DNA of 64,000 nt from Streptomyces sp. NBC_00582 (lineage in GTDB: Bacteria; Actinomycetota; Actinomycetes; Streptomycetales; Streptomycetaceae): assembly GCF_036345155.1 (NCBI RefSeq), contig NZ_CP107772.1, positions 124,001 through 188,000 on the forward strand, written 5' to 3'. A program made the translations under genes and the position numbers. This document shows, in pieces, positions 8,049-17,293 of the stretch (positions within the stretch are counted from its first letter, which is position 1; each line of letters begins with the position of its first letter). The notes under the pieces were generated by a model that searched no databases, was not told the origin of the DNA, and was given only the letters and a program-made list of their open reading frames with translations.

Positions 8049-9290
8049 TCAGGCCAGGACGGTCAGGTAGTCGGCAGTACCTCCGCGCCACTCGACCAGG
8101 AAGAGCGTCGCGTCGTCGCTGGTGTGCCCGCCTCGTTCTCCCTTGAGGGTGTGGGAGAGCCGGCGAAGCTCTCCGCGCAGTCCCTCTTCTACCGGCTGCA
8201 TGCTGTTGATGCAGTTGATGAGACGGTCCTCGCCGAAGGTCTCTCCGGCGAGGTTGCGCTCCTCGATGACGCCGTCGGTGTAGAACAGCACGCGATCACC
8301 GCGCCGGAGCTGTCGCCCGCTGATCTTGGGTCGTTGTCCGCCGAAGCCGACCGGCAGGGTGGTCGCGCTCTCCAGCCGCTCCACGACCTGACGGTCGCGG
8401 ATCAGCAGCGGAGCCGGGTGGCCCGCGTTCACCCACAGCAGACTGCCCTCCACGATGTCCAGATGCATCATCTGAGCCGTGACGAAGCGTTCGGGCCCGA
8501 ACATCTGGGAGATGGCCTGGTCCATGAAGATGTACTTCTCGGACAGGTCGACCAAGGCGCGCCGGGCGTGGCGGTAGGCGCCGACGGCGACGGTCGCCAT
8601 CGTGGCGGCCTCCAGGCCGTGGCCCATCGCGTCGAACACGGCGGCGTGCAGGATCGTGTCGTTGAGGGCGTAGTCGAAGCTGTCACCGGCGATGTTGTAG
8701 GCGGGTTCCAGGATCCCGGCGACCGCGACCTGCGGAACCGACATCGCCAGCGGCGGCAGCAGGGACCACTGCATCTCCGCCGCGACGCTCATGGGTTCGC
8801 GGCGTCTGGCCTGGAAGAACTGGTCGGTGTAGCTGTGCTTGGTGACGATGATGTCGGCGACCAGCCCGGCGAGCCTGCCCAGCAGGCGCCGGTCGTCGTC
8901 GTCGACGGTGTCCAGGGTGACGGCCATTACCCCCACCTGGTCGCTGCCGTCCAGCAGAGGCAGATACATCCGGACGCCGCCCGCCTGCCGGACCTCGACA
9001 GCGGTCGCGTTGAGGAACGCCCGGCCCGCGGGAGAGTCGCCGATCGGCTCAGGCCCGCCGACCAGCAGTCCCCTGCCCGGCAGCGGCGCCAGCAGTTCCT
9101 GCCCGTAGTCCTGCAGCAGGATCGACACCTCACGGCCGCCGATCTTGGCCACCTCCTGCGCGACCAGTGGAGCGATCAGCTGCGGCGGCATCTCGTGAGC
9201 CCGGTCCAGCAACAGGCCCAGCAGCCGCTCACCGAATCCTTCCGACCGGTCGGGCACGCTCCGACGAGGCTTCCGGCCGCCTTCCGCCAT
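8049..9290 (-). CDS. PPM-type (SpoIIE-like) Ser/Thr protein phosphatase with GAF-like sensor
   Basis: Encodes 413 residues from ATG 9290 (MAEGGRKPRRS), preceded by GGAGGG; an open frame continues 34 codons upstream without a start signal. About residues 20-175 form a GAF-like sensory domain (EVAKIGGREVSILLQDYGQE, VGVMAVTLDTVDDDDRRLLG). About 185-410 is the phosphatase domain with metal-binding and signature segments AGDSFDYALND, VFDAMGHGLEAA, WVNAGHPAPLLI, FYTDGVIEERN and HTSDDATLFLV. Relatives dephosphorylate anti-anti-sigma factors in stress signalling. No anti-sigma or kinase partner is adjacent, so its target is unknown. It is monocistronic, with unannotated DNA on both sides. Confidence 0.9.
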   Translation of the reverse strand: MAEGGRKPRRSVPDRSEGFGERLLGLLLDRAHEMPPQLIAPLVAQEVAKIGGREVSILLQDYGQELLAPLPGRGLLVGGPEPIGDSPAGRAFLNATAVEVRQAGGVRMYLPLLDGSDQVGVMAVTLDTVDDDDRRLLGRLAGLVADIIVTKHSYTDQFFQARRREPMSVAAEMQWSLLPPLAMSVPQVAVAGILEPAYNIAGDSFDYALNDTILHAAVFDAMGHGLEAATMATVAVGAYRHARRALVDLSEKYIFMDQAISQMFGPERFVTAQMMHLDIVEGSLLWVNAGHPAPLLIRDRQVVERLESATTLPVGFGGQRPKISGRQLRRGDRVLFYTDGVIEERNLAGETFGEDRLINCINSMQPVEEGLRGELRRLSHTLKGERGGHTSDDATLFLVEWRGGTADYLTVLA

Positions 9291-9526
9291 GACCCCACCC
9301 TCCCCCCAGCGTCCCTGAGCTGCCACTCCCGCGTATCCGGCGACGGGCACGGTGTCCCTCTCGAACACAGTGCGTACAGAGTGCCGCCGCACAGCGGCCG
9401 TACGGGGCCATTACGCCGACTGCGGCATGTCCACCCCACCGTCGACCGGCTGCACCCACCGCGCGCCGGACCTGGCAGTCCCCCTCCTCCAGGGCGCGCA
9501 CGGATTCGCTTTGCCCATGCCCGGCT

Positions 9527-9845
9527 GGGGACCTCTTCCGCTACCTGCAGCAGCCCGCCTACAACAAGCGTCTCAACGCCGCCGGGCGGATGATCAGTCC
9601 GGTGACAGAGACGCCGGCCCGGCAGGTGCCGACCTGGCATGACAGCCTCCGGCTGATCGACTCCACGCCGCTGCCCTGAGCCGCCTCCCGCGAGACGGTC
9701 AAGCGCTCCGGCCTGGCCGGTCACGCCGGATACGGCTACCGCCGCAGTCACTCCCGCACCTTCTGGGCGTTCCGGCTCTACCTGGTCACCACCGCCGAAG
9801 GCATGCCCGGCACCTGGTGCCAACCCGAAGGTCGGGGAGCGGGTG
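9527..9845 (+). pseudogene. IS982-family transposase fragment
   Basis: The frame reads DLFRYLQQPAYNKRLNAAGR, then PTWHDSLRLIDSTPLP, an in-frame TGA at 9677-9679, and SRETVKRSGLAGHAGYGYRR, FWAFRLYLVTTAEGMPGTWC. This is the middle of an IS982-type transposase as found in Streptomyces. The usual ...PLPCG... is replaced by the stop, a deletion breaks the frame after GTWC, and both ends are missing, so it is inactive. Confidence 0.75.
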
Positions 9846-9945
9846 AGGTTCCCCCGAGATGCGGGGACAGGTGACAGCAGGTCAGATAGGGCTTACGAGA
9901 GGAGTTCTGCCGATGCCTGTGGGCGGCTCGGGTCCCGGCGCGGAT

Positions 9946-10595
<650 letters not shown>

Positions 10596-10597
10596 TC

Positions 10598-11296
10598 ATG
10601 GACCTCTCCGCCAGCACCGCCCTTGTCACCGGAGCGAACCGGGGCTTCGGCCGGGCCCTCGCCGCCGAACTGCTCAGCCGTGGCGCCACCGTGTATGCCG
10701 GCGCCCGCAACCCCGACCAGGTCGACCTGCCCGGCGCCAAGCCGATCGCACTCGACATCACCGACCCCGCCTCCGTCGCGGCCGCCGCCAAGGCCACCGG
10801 CGACGTGACCATCCTGGTCAACAACGCGGGCTCCTCCACCGGCGCCGACCTGCTCACCGCCGACCTGGACGACATCCGCCTGGAGATGAACACCCACTAC
10901 CTCGGCACCCTGACGGTGGCCCGCGCCTTCGCGCCCCAGATCGCGGCCAACGGCGGCGGGGCCATGCTGAACGTCCTGTCCGGGCTGTCCTGGGTCAGCT
11001 TCCCGGAGTTCGGCGCCTACTGCGCCGCCAAGTCCGCGGAGTGGTCGCTCACCAACACCCTGCGCGTGCAACTGGCCGACCAGGGCATCCGCGTGGCCGG
11101 TCTGCATGTGGGCTACATGGACACCGACATGGTCCGTACCGTCGACGCGGCCAAGTCCGACCCGGCCGACATCGCGCGCATCGCCGTGGACGGCATCGCC
11201 GCCGGCGCCTACGAGATCCTCGCCGACAACGCGGCCCGCCAGGCACAGGCAGCCCTGTCCGGGGGCGTCTCGGTGCTCTACCCGCAGCTCCCCTGA
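10598..11296 (+). CDS. short-chain dehydrogenase/reductase
   Basis: Encodes 232 residues. The classical SDR pattern is complete: TGANRGFG near residue 10 for NAD(P) binding, NNAG near residue 72, a Ser-containing strand (NVLSGLSWVSF) and the catalytic Tyr141/Lys145 in YCAAK. The absence of an Asp after the second strand and the Arg of ARNPDQ suggest NADPH preference. The substrate is unknown. It is the first gene of the TetR-palindrome island and has its own operator, so it probably oxidises or reduces a pathway intermediate produced or used by the nearby hydrolases and ene-reductase. No strong ribosome site is visible before ATG 10598. Confidence 0.9.
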   Translation: MDLSASTALVTGANRGFGRALAAELLSRGATVYAGARNPDQVDLPGAKPIALDITDPASVAAAAKATGDVTILVNNAGSSTGADLLTADLDDIRLEMNTHYLGTLTVARAFAPQIAANGGGAMLNVLSGLSWVSFPEFGAYCAAKSAEWSLTNTLRVQLADQGIRVAGLHVGYMDTDMVRTVDAAKSDPADIARIAVDGIAAGAYEILADNAARQAQAALSGGVSVLYPQLP

Positions 11297-11386
11297 GGAG
11301 CACCCGCCCCCGCCGACCAACCGCCAGGCGCGTCCGCCAAGGGAACGTCCTGACACAGCATCACAAGCAACCGGTTCGGGAGGCAG

Positions 11387-11531
11387 TGCCGTCGGGGCCG
11401 CGGTCATCACCGGCATGGCCGGAGTCATCACCGCGCTCGGCGACCTGATCGTCACCCCCGCCCTCCCCTCCCTCCGCAAAGACCTCGGCGGCGGCCTCGC
11501 CCGGAAGCGAGGATCTCCCCCGCCCGCCTGA
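11387..11531 (+). pseudogene. possible N-terminal scrap of an MFS transporter
   Basis: A frame reads VITGMAGVITALGDLIVTPA followed by LPSLRKDLG, resembling the first transmembrane helix and following loop of EmrB-type drug exporters (..D.TIV..ALP.I...L). It then ends in unrelated residues and a stop. No start or ribosome site is present. Nothing else is recognisable in the gap 11297-11674. Confidence 0.3.
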
Positions 11532-11674
11532 CCGCCTGGCCCTTCCCACTCTCGAACGCCGCCGGACGGTCTCGACGGCTGCGGTTCGCCGGTCGGCCAT
11601 CCATGCGATACGGCCGGCCGGTGGCTCGCCCCGCATGCCGGGTCTTGCCCGGCGGGCGTTTTCCGGCCTATTGT

Positions 11675-11688
11675 ATTACGATCATAAG
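11675..11688. promoter_or_regulatory. TetR-type operator 2
   Basis: ATTACGATCATAAG matches 10 of the 12 defined positions of the ATTACGnnCGTAAT consensus. It lies 220 bases before the enoyl-CoA hydratase gene, implying a long leader or an unannotated short ORF between. Confidence 0.6.
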
Positions 11689-11908
11689 GTAAATGGTGGG
11701 GACCGAGCGCCGGCTCGCCATGGCCCGAACGAACGGAGCCCACACCATGCCGCACAGGTGCAGGCGGGGCCGGCCCAGCCGACGCGGCTGCGAGTGACAA
11801 GCCGACGACACCCTCACCCCACCAGGCGCGACAGCTCCGTGGTCGCCGAACGCGATCACGGCCACGCAGGCCCAAGCCCCCTACGAAACACGAAACGGAA
11901 ACCACGCC

Positions 11909-12739
11909 ATGAGCCAGCCCAGCACGATCCGCCTGGAGCGGACGACCCCCCGGACGGCCAGGATCACGTTCTCGAATCCTCCCGTGAACCTGGTGGTTCC
12001 CGAGTCGATCGTGACGCTGCACAAGATCGTCTCGGAGCTGGAGAACGACCCGGACATCCAGGTCGTCGTCTTCGCCAGCGAACTTCCCGACTTCTTCATC
12101 AACCACTTCGACGCCGCCGCGGCCGCCGACCTCCCCGTGCCCGAGCACGAGGACGACAACCCGTTGTGGACCGACATGGTCCTGCGGCTGAGCAAGGCTC
12201 CGTTCGTCAGTATCGCGGCCATCCGGGGCCGTACCCGGGGCGCCGGCAACGAGCTGGCCCTCGCCTGCGACCTGCGCTACGCCAGCCGCGAGAAGGCGTT
12301 CTTCGGCCAGCCCGAGGTCGGCCTCGGCCTCGTCCCCGGCGGAGGCGGCGGCGAGCGGCTCCCGCGCTCCCTCGGTCGCGACCGCGCCCTGGAGGCGATC
12401 CTGACCAGCGCCGACTACGACGCCGAGTTGGCCGAGCGCTGGGGATGGGTCACCCGGACCCTGCCCGACGCGGAACTCGACGCCTTCGTCGACGCGACCG
12501 TCGCCCGCCTCGCCTCCTTCGACCGGCAGGCACTGGCAACCGCGAAGTCCCAGGTCAACCGGGCCACCCTGCCGCCGGACGCCCACCTGGTCGCCTCCTT
12601 CGGCGAGTTCGCGGGCACCCTGACGCAGCCGGGATTCGCCGCGCGCGCGGTCGGACTCGGCGCCCTGGCCGCCGAAAAGGGCCTCGACGTCGAGTACCAG
12701 CTGGGCGAGTACATCGGCCGGGTCAGCGAAGCCCTCTGA
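11909..12739 (+). CDS. enoyl-CoA hydratase/isomerase family protein
   Basis: Encodes 276 residues with the crotonase fold throughout. The N-terminus (SQPSTIRLERTTPRTARITF) and NPPVNLVVPE fit the first beta strands; SIAAIRGRTRGAGNELALAC forms the oxyanion-hole region and DLRYAS...FFGQPEVGLGLVPG the second active-site segment. The usual catalytic Glu pair is incomplete: Pro-Glu is kept in FGQPEVGLG, and the acidic residue near AGNELAL is also retained. Crotonases hydrate, isomerise or hydrolyse acyl-CoA. With the acyl-CoA synthetase relic and alpha/beta hydrolases nearby, an acyl-CoA step in a degradative route is likely. The exact reaction is not predictable. Confidence 0.85.
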   Translation: MSQPSTIRLERTTPRTARITFSNPPVNLVVPESIVTLHKIVSELENDPDIQVVVFASELPDFFINHFDAAAAADLPVPEHEDDNPLWTDMVLRLSKAPFVSIAAIRGRTRGAGNELALACDLRYASREKAFFGQPEVGLGLVPGGGGGERLPRSLGRDRALEAILTSADYDAELAERWGWVTRTLPDAELDAFVDATVARLASFDRQALATAKSQVNRATLPPDAHLVASFGEFAGTLTQPGFAARAVGLGALAAEKGLDVEYQLGEYIGRVSEAL

Positions 12740-12841
12740 TCGCCCCGGCCGCACCCACGACCGACCGCAGCGCCCCCACAGGGCGCCCGTAGGCGCCGCG
12801 ACACCCCGGGCGGGTTCCCCCCGGCTCACGAGGGGTCCCCA

Positions 12842-12879
12842 CGGCGGCCGGGCACGCCTCAACGGCAGCCCGGCCGCCG
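12842..12879 (+). terminator. 12-bp GC hairpin after the enoyl-CoA hydratase gene
   Basis: CGGCGGCCGGGC pairs exactly with GCCCGGCCGCCG across 14 bases, about 100 bases after the stop. There is no U-tract, as is common in Streptomyces. The surrounding gap 12740-13139 contains no other recognisable element. Confidence 0.5.
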
Positions 12880-13139
12880 GCTCTCCCAGCCGGAGGGCCC
12901 CGCCGCACCCGCCGGGGTCCGAACACGGAAAACGCGACCGACAATGCCCCGGCATGCGCGCGCCGGTCGTCACGTGCTGGTCTCCCGTTCTCACGTCCGG
13001 TGCCGTGACTTCGTCGACGGCACGAACAGCTCTCGGCAGCGGCGCAGACCACCCTTGGAGAAGGCACTGCATGCCGCACCAGCGGCTCAAAATCGCAGGC
13101 TCGTCAGCCTCTGACCCTCGGGTGGCCGGTCGGCTGCGG

Positions 13140-13748
13140 TCAGGCTTCCGGGCTCCGTGCCGCCGGCCGGTCGCTGCTGTCGTGTGCCAGTGAGGCGAGG
13201 ATTTCCTTGCGGCAGACCTCGAGGATTTCGTCCGCCAGCGGAGAACCGTCCGGGCAGGCCCGCGACAGCATGACCGCGCCGACCGAATGGGCGAGCATGT
13301 CGATCACCATGGCGCGGGCCGCGCGCTGGTCCGCATCCTCCGACGTGCCGCTCGGGGCCTGAAGGGCCGTCAGCAGGTTCTCGATCCCGGCCGCGAACTC
13401 CGTCCTGATGTCCGCCGGCTGACGTGCGGCGTCGCCGCTGAGGGCCGCGATGGTGCAGCCGTCGCCGCGCCCGTCGCGATGCTCGCGGGAGACGTAGCTC
13501 TCGACGAACTCGGTGAGGCCCAGGCCTTCCGTCCGTGCCGCCGTCTGCGAGAGCCCGCTCGCGGACGCTTCGGCCATCAGGTCGGCCTTGGAACGGAAGT
13601 GCTTGTAGAACCCGCCATGGGTGAACCCGGCGGCCGCCATCAGTTCCGCCACGCCGACACCGTCATAGCCGCGCTCGCGGAACAGCCGGGCGGCTGTCGC
13701 GACGATGTGCGCACGGTTCTGCTCCGCCTGTGCCTTGGTCACTCGCAT
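13140..13748 (-). CDS. TetR/AcrR-family regulator
   Basis: Encodes 202 residues from ATG 13748 (MRVTKAQAEQNRAHIVATAA); the frame extends 21 codons upstream but has no better start, and AGAGG precedes 13748. The N-terminal HTH (GVGVAELMAAAGFTHGGFYKHFRSK, about residues 27-52) is close to the AcuR/NemR/YxaF type. The C-terminal part (YVSREHRDGRGDGCTIAALS) with a conserved Cys in DGCTIAAL is typical of that group, some of which sense electrophiles through Cys. It is divergent from an alpha/beta hydrolase gene and faces two different palindromes in the shared 130-base promoter region. Confidence 0.9.
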   Translation of the reverse strand: MRVTKAQAEQNRAHIVATAARLFRERGYDGVGVAELMAAAGFTHGGFYKHFRSKADLMAEASASGLSQTAARTEGLGLTEFVESYVSREHRDGRGDGCTIAALSGDAARQPADIRTEFAAGIENLLTALQAPSGTSEDADQRAARAMVIDMLAHSVGAVMLSRACPDGSPLADEILEVCRKEILASLAHDSSDRPAARSPEA

Positions 13749-13794
13749 GTGCGCCCGCCTCTTCCACGGTCGACGCTCGACGGTCAAGCATACA

Positions 13795-13814
13795 TAGATG
13801 CCGATCGACATCTA
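13795..13814. promoter_or_regulatory. palindrome, probable operator of the adjacent TetR regulator
   Basis: TAGATGcCGATCGaCATCTA is a 20-bp palindrome with a single mismatched pair, 47 bases upstream of the TetR start at 13748. It differs from the ATTACG family of sites, so it is probably the own operator of this NemR/YxaF-like regulator. Confidence 0.65.
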
Positions 13815-13831
13815 AGAGCTTGACTTTTTAT

Positions 13832-13845
13832 ATTACGACCGTCAT
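13832..13845. promoter_or_regulatory. TetR-type operator 3
   Basis: ATTACGACCGTCAT matches 11 of 12 consensus positions and lies 35 bases before the hydrolase start at 13880, next to the different palindrome at 13795-13814. Two regulators may therefore converge on this promoter. Confidence 0.65.
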
Positions 13846-13879
13846 CGTATTGGTCATCCCCTTCAGAAAGCCGCAGACC

Positions 13880-14719
13880 ATGAGTGACACGCACGCGACC
13901 GCACCGACCCAGTACATCGAGGTCGACGGCGACCGGTTCGCCTACCGGCGCTGGGGCAAGCCCTCCGGCGTCCCGGTCTTCCTCGTCCAGCACTTCCGCG
14001 GGGGAATGGACAACTGGGACCCCCTGCTCACCGACGGCCTGGCCGAAGGCCGCGAGGTCATCCTGTTCAACGGGCGCGGTATCGCCTCGTCGTCCGGCAC
14101 GCCGCGCAACCGGGTCGAGGACATGGCCGACGACATCGCCGCGGTCATCCGGGCGCTGGGGCTGGAGCAGGTCGACCTGCTCGGCTTCTCCCTCGGCGGC
14201 TACCAGGCGCAGGAGGTCACGCTGCGCCACCCGCAGCTGGTGCGCAAGCTCCTCCTGCTCGGCACCGGCCTGCGCGGCGGGGACCCGACGATGGACCCCA
14301 AGGTGCCCGAGGTGGCGCTGAACCCGGTCCCCGGCCTGGAGGACTTCCTCTTCCTGTTCTTCGGCCGCTCGGAGGCCGCCATCGAAGCGGGCCGGGCCTT
14401 CTGGGAGCGCCGTCACCAGCGGGCCGACCAGGACCCGCCGAGCTCGCCCGCGGTCGGGCAGGCGCAGTTCGAAGCGTCCATGGCCTACGCGGAACCGCTG
14501 CCGGGCGAAAACCCTTACGCCTACCTGAACGCGATCACCCAGCCGACGCTGGTCCTCAACGGCGAGAACGACGTGATGATCGCCTCGATCAACTCCTGGC
14601 ACCTCGCCCAGAACATCCCCAACGCCCAGCTGCTGATCTACCCCGACGCCGGGCACGGAGCGCACTTCCAGTACCCCGACCGGTTCCTGAAGCACGCCCT
14701 TCAGTTCCTCGGCGAGTAA
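13880..14719 (+). CDS. alpha/beta hydrolase (paralogue A)
   Basis: Encodes 279 residues. The alpha/beta hydrolase fold is complete: oxyanion region QHFRGGMDNWDP, FNGRGIASSSG, nucleophile Ser104 in LLGFSLGGYQAQ, acid Asp231 in NGENDVM and His259 in DAGHGAHFQ. It shares the WDP, G(F/W)S(L/M)GG, NG..D.M and P.DAGHG signatures with the two other hydrolases of the island. Substrate class (ester, lactone, C-C bond) cannot be read from the sequence. The start is the ATG at 13880 with a weak AGAAAG site. Expression is probably controlled by the operators at 13795-13845. Confidence 0.9.
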   Translation: MSDTHATAPTQYIEVDGDRFAYRRWGKPSGVPVFLVQHFRGGMDNWDPLLTDGLAEGREVILFNGRGIASSSGTPRNRVEDMADDIAAVIRALGLEQVDLLGFSLGGYQAQEVTLRHPQLVRKLLLLGTGLRGGDPTMDPKVPEVALNPVPGLEDFLFLFFGRSEAAIEAGRAFWERRHQRADQDPPSSPAVGQAQFEASMAYAEPLPGENPYAYLNAITQPTLVLNGENDVMIASINSWHLAQNIPNAQLLIYPDAGHGAHFQYPDRFLKHALQFLGE

Positions 14720-14803
14720 TAGCCGCGCGCGCAAGGCGAGCGGCACGCCCCCGGTCGACGGCAGTCCCGGCCGTTCCCGCGCCCGTCCGCCACCCAGCAA
14801 AGC

Positions 14804-14817
14804 ATTATGTTCGTAAT
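14804..14817. promoter_or_regulatory. TetR-type operator 4
   Basis: ATTATGTTCGTAAT matches 11 of 12 consensus positions and lies 97 bases before the Old Yellow Enzyme gene in an AT-rich patch. Confidence 0.65.
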
Positions 14818-14914
14818 GTAATTTACCCATGCTCATGGCGGATGCCTCACCGGATTCACCGCCCGGAACGCAGGTCTGCCGGATGTCCGCCACCAACAAC
14901 CTGAGGAATCACGC

Positions 14915-15982
14915 ATGCTCGACAGCCTGTGGACCCCGACCGTCGCCGGAAAGATCTCCCTGCCGCACCGTCTGGCGATGGCCCCCCTGACCCGCAGCAG
15001 GGCCACCCCCGACGGCGTGCCCACCGAGCTCAACGCCGAGTACTACGCCCAGCGCGCCTCGCACGCCCTCATCATCACCGAGGGCACCCAGCCCTCCGCC
15101 GACGGCCAGGGCTACCCGGTCACCCCGGGCATCTACACCGACGAGCACATCGCGGGCTGGCGCAAGGTCACCGAAGCCGTGCACGGGGCGGGCGGACGCA
15201 TCGTCATCCAGCTGATGCACGTCGGGCGGATCTCCCACCCGGACAACACCCCCCACCACCGGCAGCCGGTGGCCCCCTCCGCGATCAAGCCTGCGGGCCA
15301 GACGTTCACCGGCTCCGGGATGCAGGACATGCCGGAGCCCCGCGCACTGTCCACCGAGGAGATCGCCGTGACGGTCGACGACTTCCGGCGGGCCGCCGCG
15401 GCCGCCATCGCGGCCGGCGCCGACGGCGTCGAGATCCACGGCGCCAACGGCTACCTGGTGCACCAGTTCCTGGCCACCAACACCAACCAGCGCACCGACC
15501 AGTACGGCGGCTCCCTCGACAACCGCATCCGCTTCGCGGTGGAGGTCGCCACCGCCGTCGCCGACGAGATCGGAGCCGACCGCACCGGCATCCGCCTCTC
15601 CCCCGGCAACCCCTTCCAGCTCGGCGACCTCACGGAAGACGACCCCCACGAGCTCTACCCGCACCTCGTACGCGCCCTCGCCCCCCTCGGCCTCGCCTAC
15701 CTGCACCTCGCCCACGGCGGCGACGAGGAACTCCTGGGCACGCTGCGCGAGCTGTGGCCGAACACGCTGATCCTCAACCGCGCCGGCACCGACATCGCCA
15801 CCCGCGCCAAGGACATCGACAACGGCATCGCCGACGTCATCACCGTGGGCTCGATGGCGCTCGCCAACCCCGACCTGGTCGAGCGCGTACGAGCCGGCGC
15901 CCCCCTCAACACCCCCGACCCCGCCACCTTCTACGGCGGCGGCGCGGCCGGCTACACCGACTACCCGACCCACACCGCCTGA
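14915..15982 (+). CDS. Old Yellow Enzyme family FMN ene-reductase (NemA-like)
   Basis: Encodes 355 residues, full length for the family. Recognisable pieces are LPHRLAMAPLTRSRA (FMN-binding), EGTQPSADGQGYP, IQLMHVGRISHP, DGVEIHGANGYLVHQFLA (substrate/FMN site with the His/Asn pair), NTNQRTDQYGGSLDNRIRF and the phosphate-binding C-terminus (ITVGSMALANPDLV). Such flavoenzymes use NAD(P)H to reduce activated C=C bonds, nitro groups or nitrate esters. A NemR-like TetR sits two genes upstream, a pairing known in E. coli (nemRA). A strong hairpin terminator follows 12 bases after the stop, so the gene is probably transcribed alone. Confidence 0.93.
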   Translation: MLDSLWTPTVAGKISLPHRLAMAPLTRSRATPDGVPTELNAEYYAQRASHALIITEGTQPSADGQGYPVTPGIYTDEHIAGWRKVTEAVHGAGGRIVIQLMHVGRISHPDNTPHHRQPVAPSAIKPAGQTFTGSGMQDMPEPRALSTEEIAVTVDDFRRAAAAAIAAGADGVEIHGANGYLVHQFLATNTNQRTDQYGGSLDNRIRFAVEVATAVADEIGADRTGIRLSPGNPFQLGDLTEDDPHELYPHLVRALAPLGLAYLHLAHGGDEELLGTLRELWPNTLILNRAGTDIATRAKDIDNGIADVITVGSMALANPDLVERVRAGAPLNTPDPATFYGGGAAGYTDYPTHTA

Positions 15983-15993
15983 CCAGAGCGCCA

Positions 15994-16023
15994 GTGCCCG
16001 AGGAAGCCGTCTTCCTCGGGCGC
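15994..16023 (+). terminator. hairpin terminator after the ene-reductase gene
   Basis: GCCCGAGGAAG pairs exactly with CTTCCTCGGGC around a four-base loop (11 bp), extended by a G-T and a G-C pair. It begins 12 bases after the stop codon. Confidence 0.75.
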
Positions 16024-16083
16024 TTCGGCGTACGGAACGTCACGGGCTGCTCGGCTACGACCGTCTGATACGACTCCGGCGTC

Positions 16084-16538
16084 CCTCCCCCGGCCGGCGC
16101 GGCGGCACCGCTCTCGATAAGGAAGCTCGGTGCAGCCCTCGGTCGCCCGGAACCCCTCCCACGCGGCCTGCCCGATCGGCAGTTCCGGCGTGCCCTCGAA
16201 CGCGAAGTACGCCTTCGCGTCGGAGTCGGCGAGGTGACAGGTGACCTTCCGAACCCTCAGCAGCACGTTCAGCGGCACGACCGCGGCGCCGGCTTTGAGG
16301 ATGCCGAAGTAGGAAGTAGACGGTGGAGAAGTGCGGGAGGTTGGGGCAGGACAGGACGATCCTTGTCGCCCGGCTGGATCCCGCGCGAGACGAGCAGGTT
16401 CGCGACACGCTTGGCGGCGGCGTCGAGGGCGGCGTACCTGATGTGGTCTTCACCGAAGACGATCGCGGTGCGCTCGGGGTGTCGGGACGCGGTGTCCGTC
16501 AGCAGTCGTGACACGTCGCGGCTCGGGCTGAGCATCAT
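16084..16538 (-). pseudogene. acyl-CoA synthetase (AMP-binding), truncated and frameshifted
   Basis: The minus-strand start is intact: ATG 16538 or 16535 after AGGAGAGCA, then LSPSRDVSRLLTDTASRHPE and RVANLLVSRGIQPGDK. The frame then shifts to IVLSCPNLPHFSTVYF and again to GAAVVPLNVLLRVRKVTCHL, SDAKAYFAFEG. This is the first ~130 residues of an AMP-dependent acyl-CoA synthetase. The ATP-binding and catalytic domains are absent. It shares a promoter region with the divergent TetR gene, so it was presumably the acyl-activating step of this pathway before decay. Confidence 0.75.
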
Positions 16539-16621
16539 TGCTCTCCTGGTTCTGCGGGTGGGGCGGTCGAGCCGGGCCTGCCGTCTGCTGGGCGACAGAT
16601 CGGCCAACAGTCACCTTCCGA

Positions 16622-16642
16622 CCGTAATATTACGGACGTCAG
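16622..16642. promoter_or_regulatory. TetR-type operator 5, two overlapping palindromes
   Basis: CCGTAATATTACGG (16622-16635) is an exact palindrome made of the same half-sites in back-to-back order, and ATTACGGACGTCAG (16629-16642) matches 10 of 12 positions of the regulon consensus. It lies between the decayed acyl-CoA synthetase and the TetR gene at 16700. Confidence 0.65.
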
Positions 16643-16699
16643 ACCATGGATTAGGATGAGACACAAGGCAATGGTCCGGCAAAGCTGGGGAGGAACCCT

Positions 16700-17293
16700 G
16701 TGGCGCGTTACACCAAGGAGCACAAGCAGGTGACGCGGCAACGGATCATCGAGCGGGCCGGCCACCGGTTCAAGCAGGACGGCATCGACGGCTCCGGCAT
16801 CTCCACGCTGATGTCGGACGCCGGGCTCACCAACGGAGCCTTCTACGCCCACTTCGAGTCCAAGGACGACCTCGTCGCCCACGTCGTCGCCGAGCAGCTG
16901 CGCGCGCAGGTGGAGCAGTTCGGCACGCTGCGGCCCGGCCGCGAGGGACTTGAGGATCTCATCCGCGCGTATCTGTCGCCCGGGCACCGGGACAACCCCG
17001 GCGACGGTTGCCCGAACGCCGCCCTGCTGGACGAGATCGGCCGCTGCGGTGACGGAGCCAAGGCCGCCTACACCCACGGCGCCAAGGCCATCGTGGACGA
17101 GTTCGCCGCCCGCCTGGCACCCGAGGATCCGCAGTCCGCCCGCGGTCAGGCCATCGGGCTTTTCACCCTGGCAGTGGGAACACTGCAGCTGTCCCGCGCG
17201 CTCTCCGACCGGAAATGCTCCGACGAGGTCCTCGAGCAGGGAATCGAGAACGCCCTCGCCATCGCGCGATGCACGTCAGTACCGGCTGGATGA
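16700..17293 (+). CDS. TetR/AcrR-family regulator (paralogue 1 of the island)
   Basis: Encodes 197 residues from a GTG preceded by GGGGAGG. The HTH lies at about residues 18-65 (RIIERAGHRFKQDGIDGSGI, LMSDAGLTNGAFYAHFESKD). The ligand domain contains AYLSPGHRD and DGCPNAALLDEI. It is strikingly similar to the regulator at 21441 in the HTH (shared DGIDGSGI, DAGLTNGAFY.HF.SKDDLVA), so the two probably bind the same operators, and both have an ATTACG-type site 55-65 bases upstream. A local repressor that senses an acyl or lactone-like ligand is inferred. Confidence 0.92.
   Translation: MARYTKEHKQVTRQRIIERAGHRFKQDGIDGSGISTLMSDAGLTNGAFYAHFESKDDLVAHVVAEQLRAQVEQFGTLRPGREGLEDLIRAYLSPGHRDNPGDGCPNAALLDEIGRCGDGAKAAYTHGAKAIVDEFAARLAPEDPQSARGQAIGLFTLAVGTLQLSRALSDRKCSDEVLEQGIENALAIARCTSVPAG

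Noticed and set aside
8004..9593. 529-codon plus-strand open frame over the phosphatase gene
   Set aside because: Antisense of the PPM phosphatase, whose catalytic motifs are all on the minus strand.
11692..11799. 35-codon ORF in the leader of the crotonase gene
   Set aside because: No ribosome site and an Arg-rich translation; probably chance.
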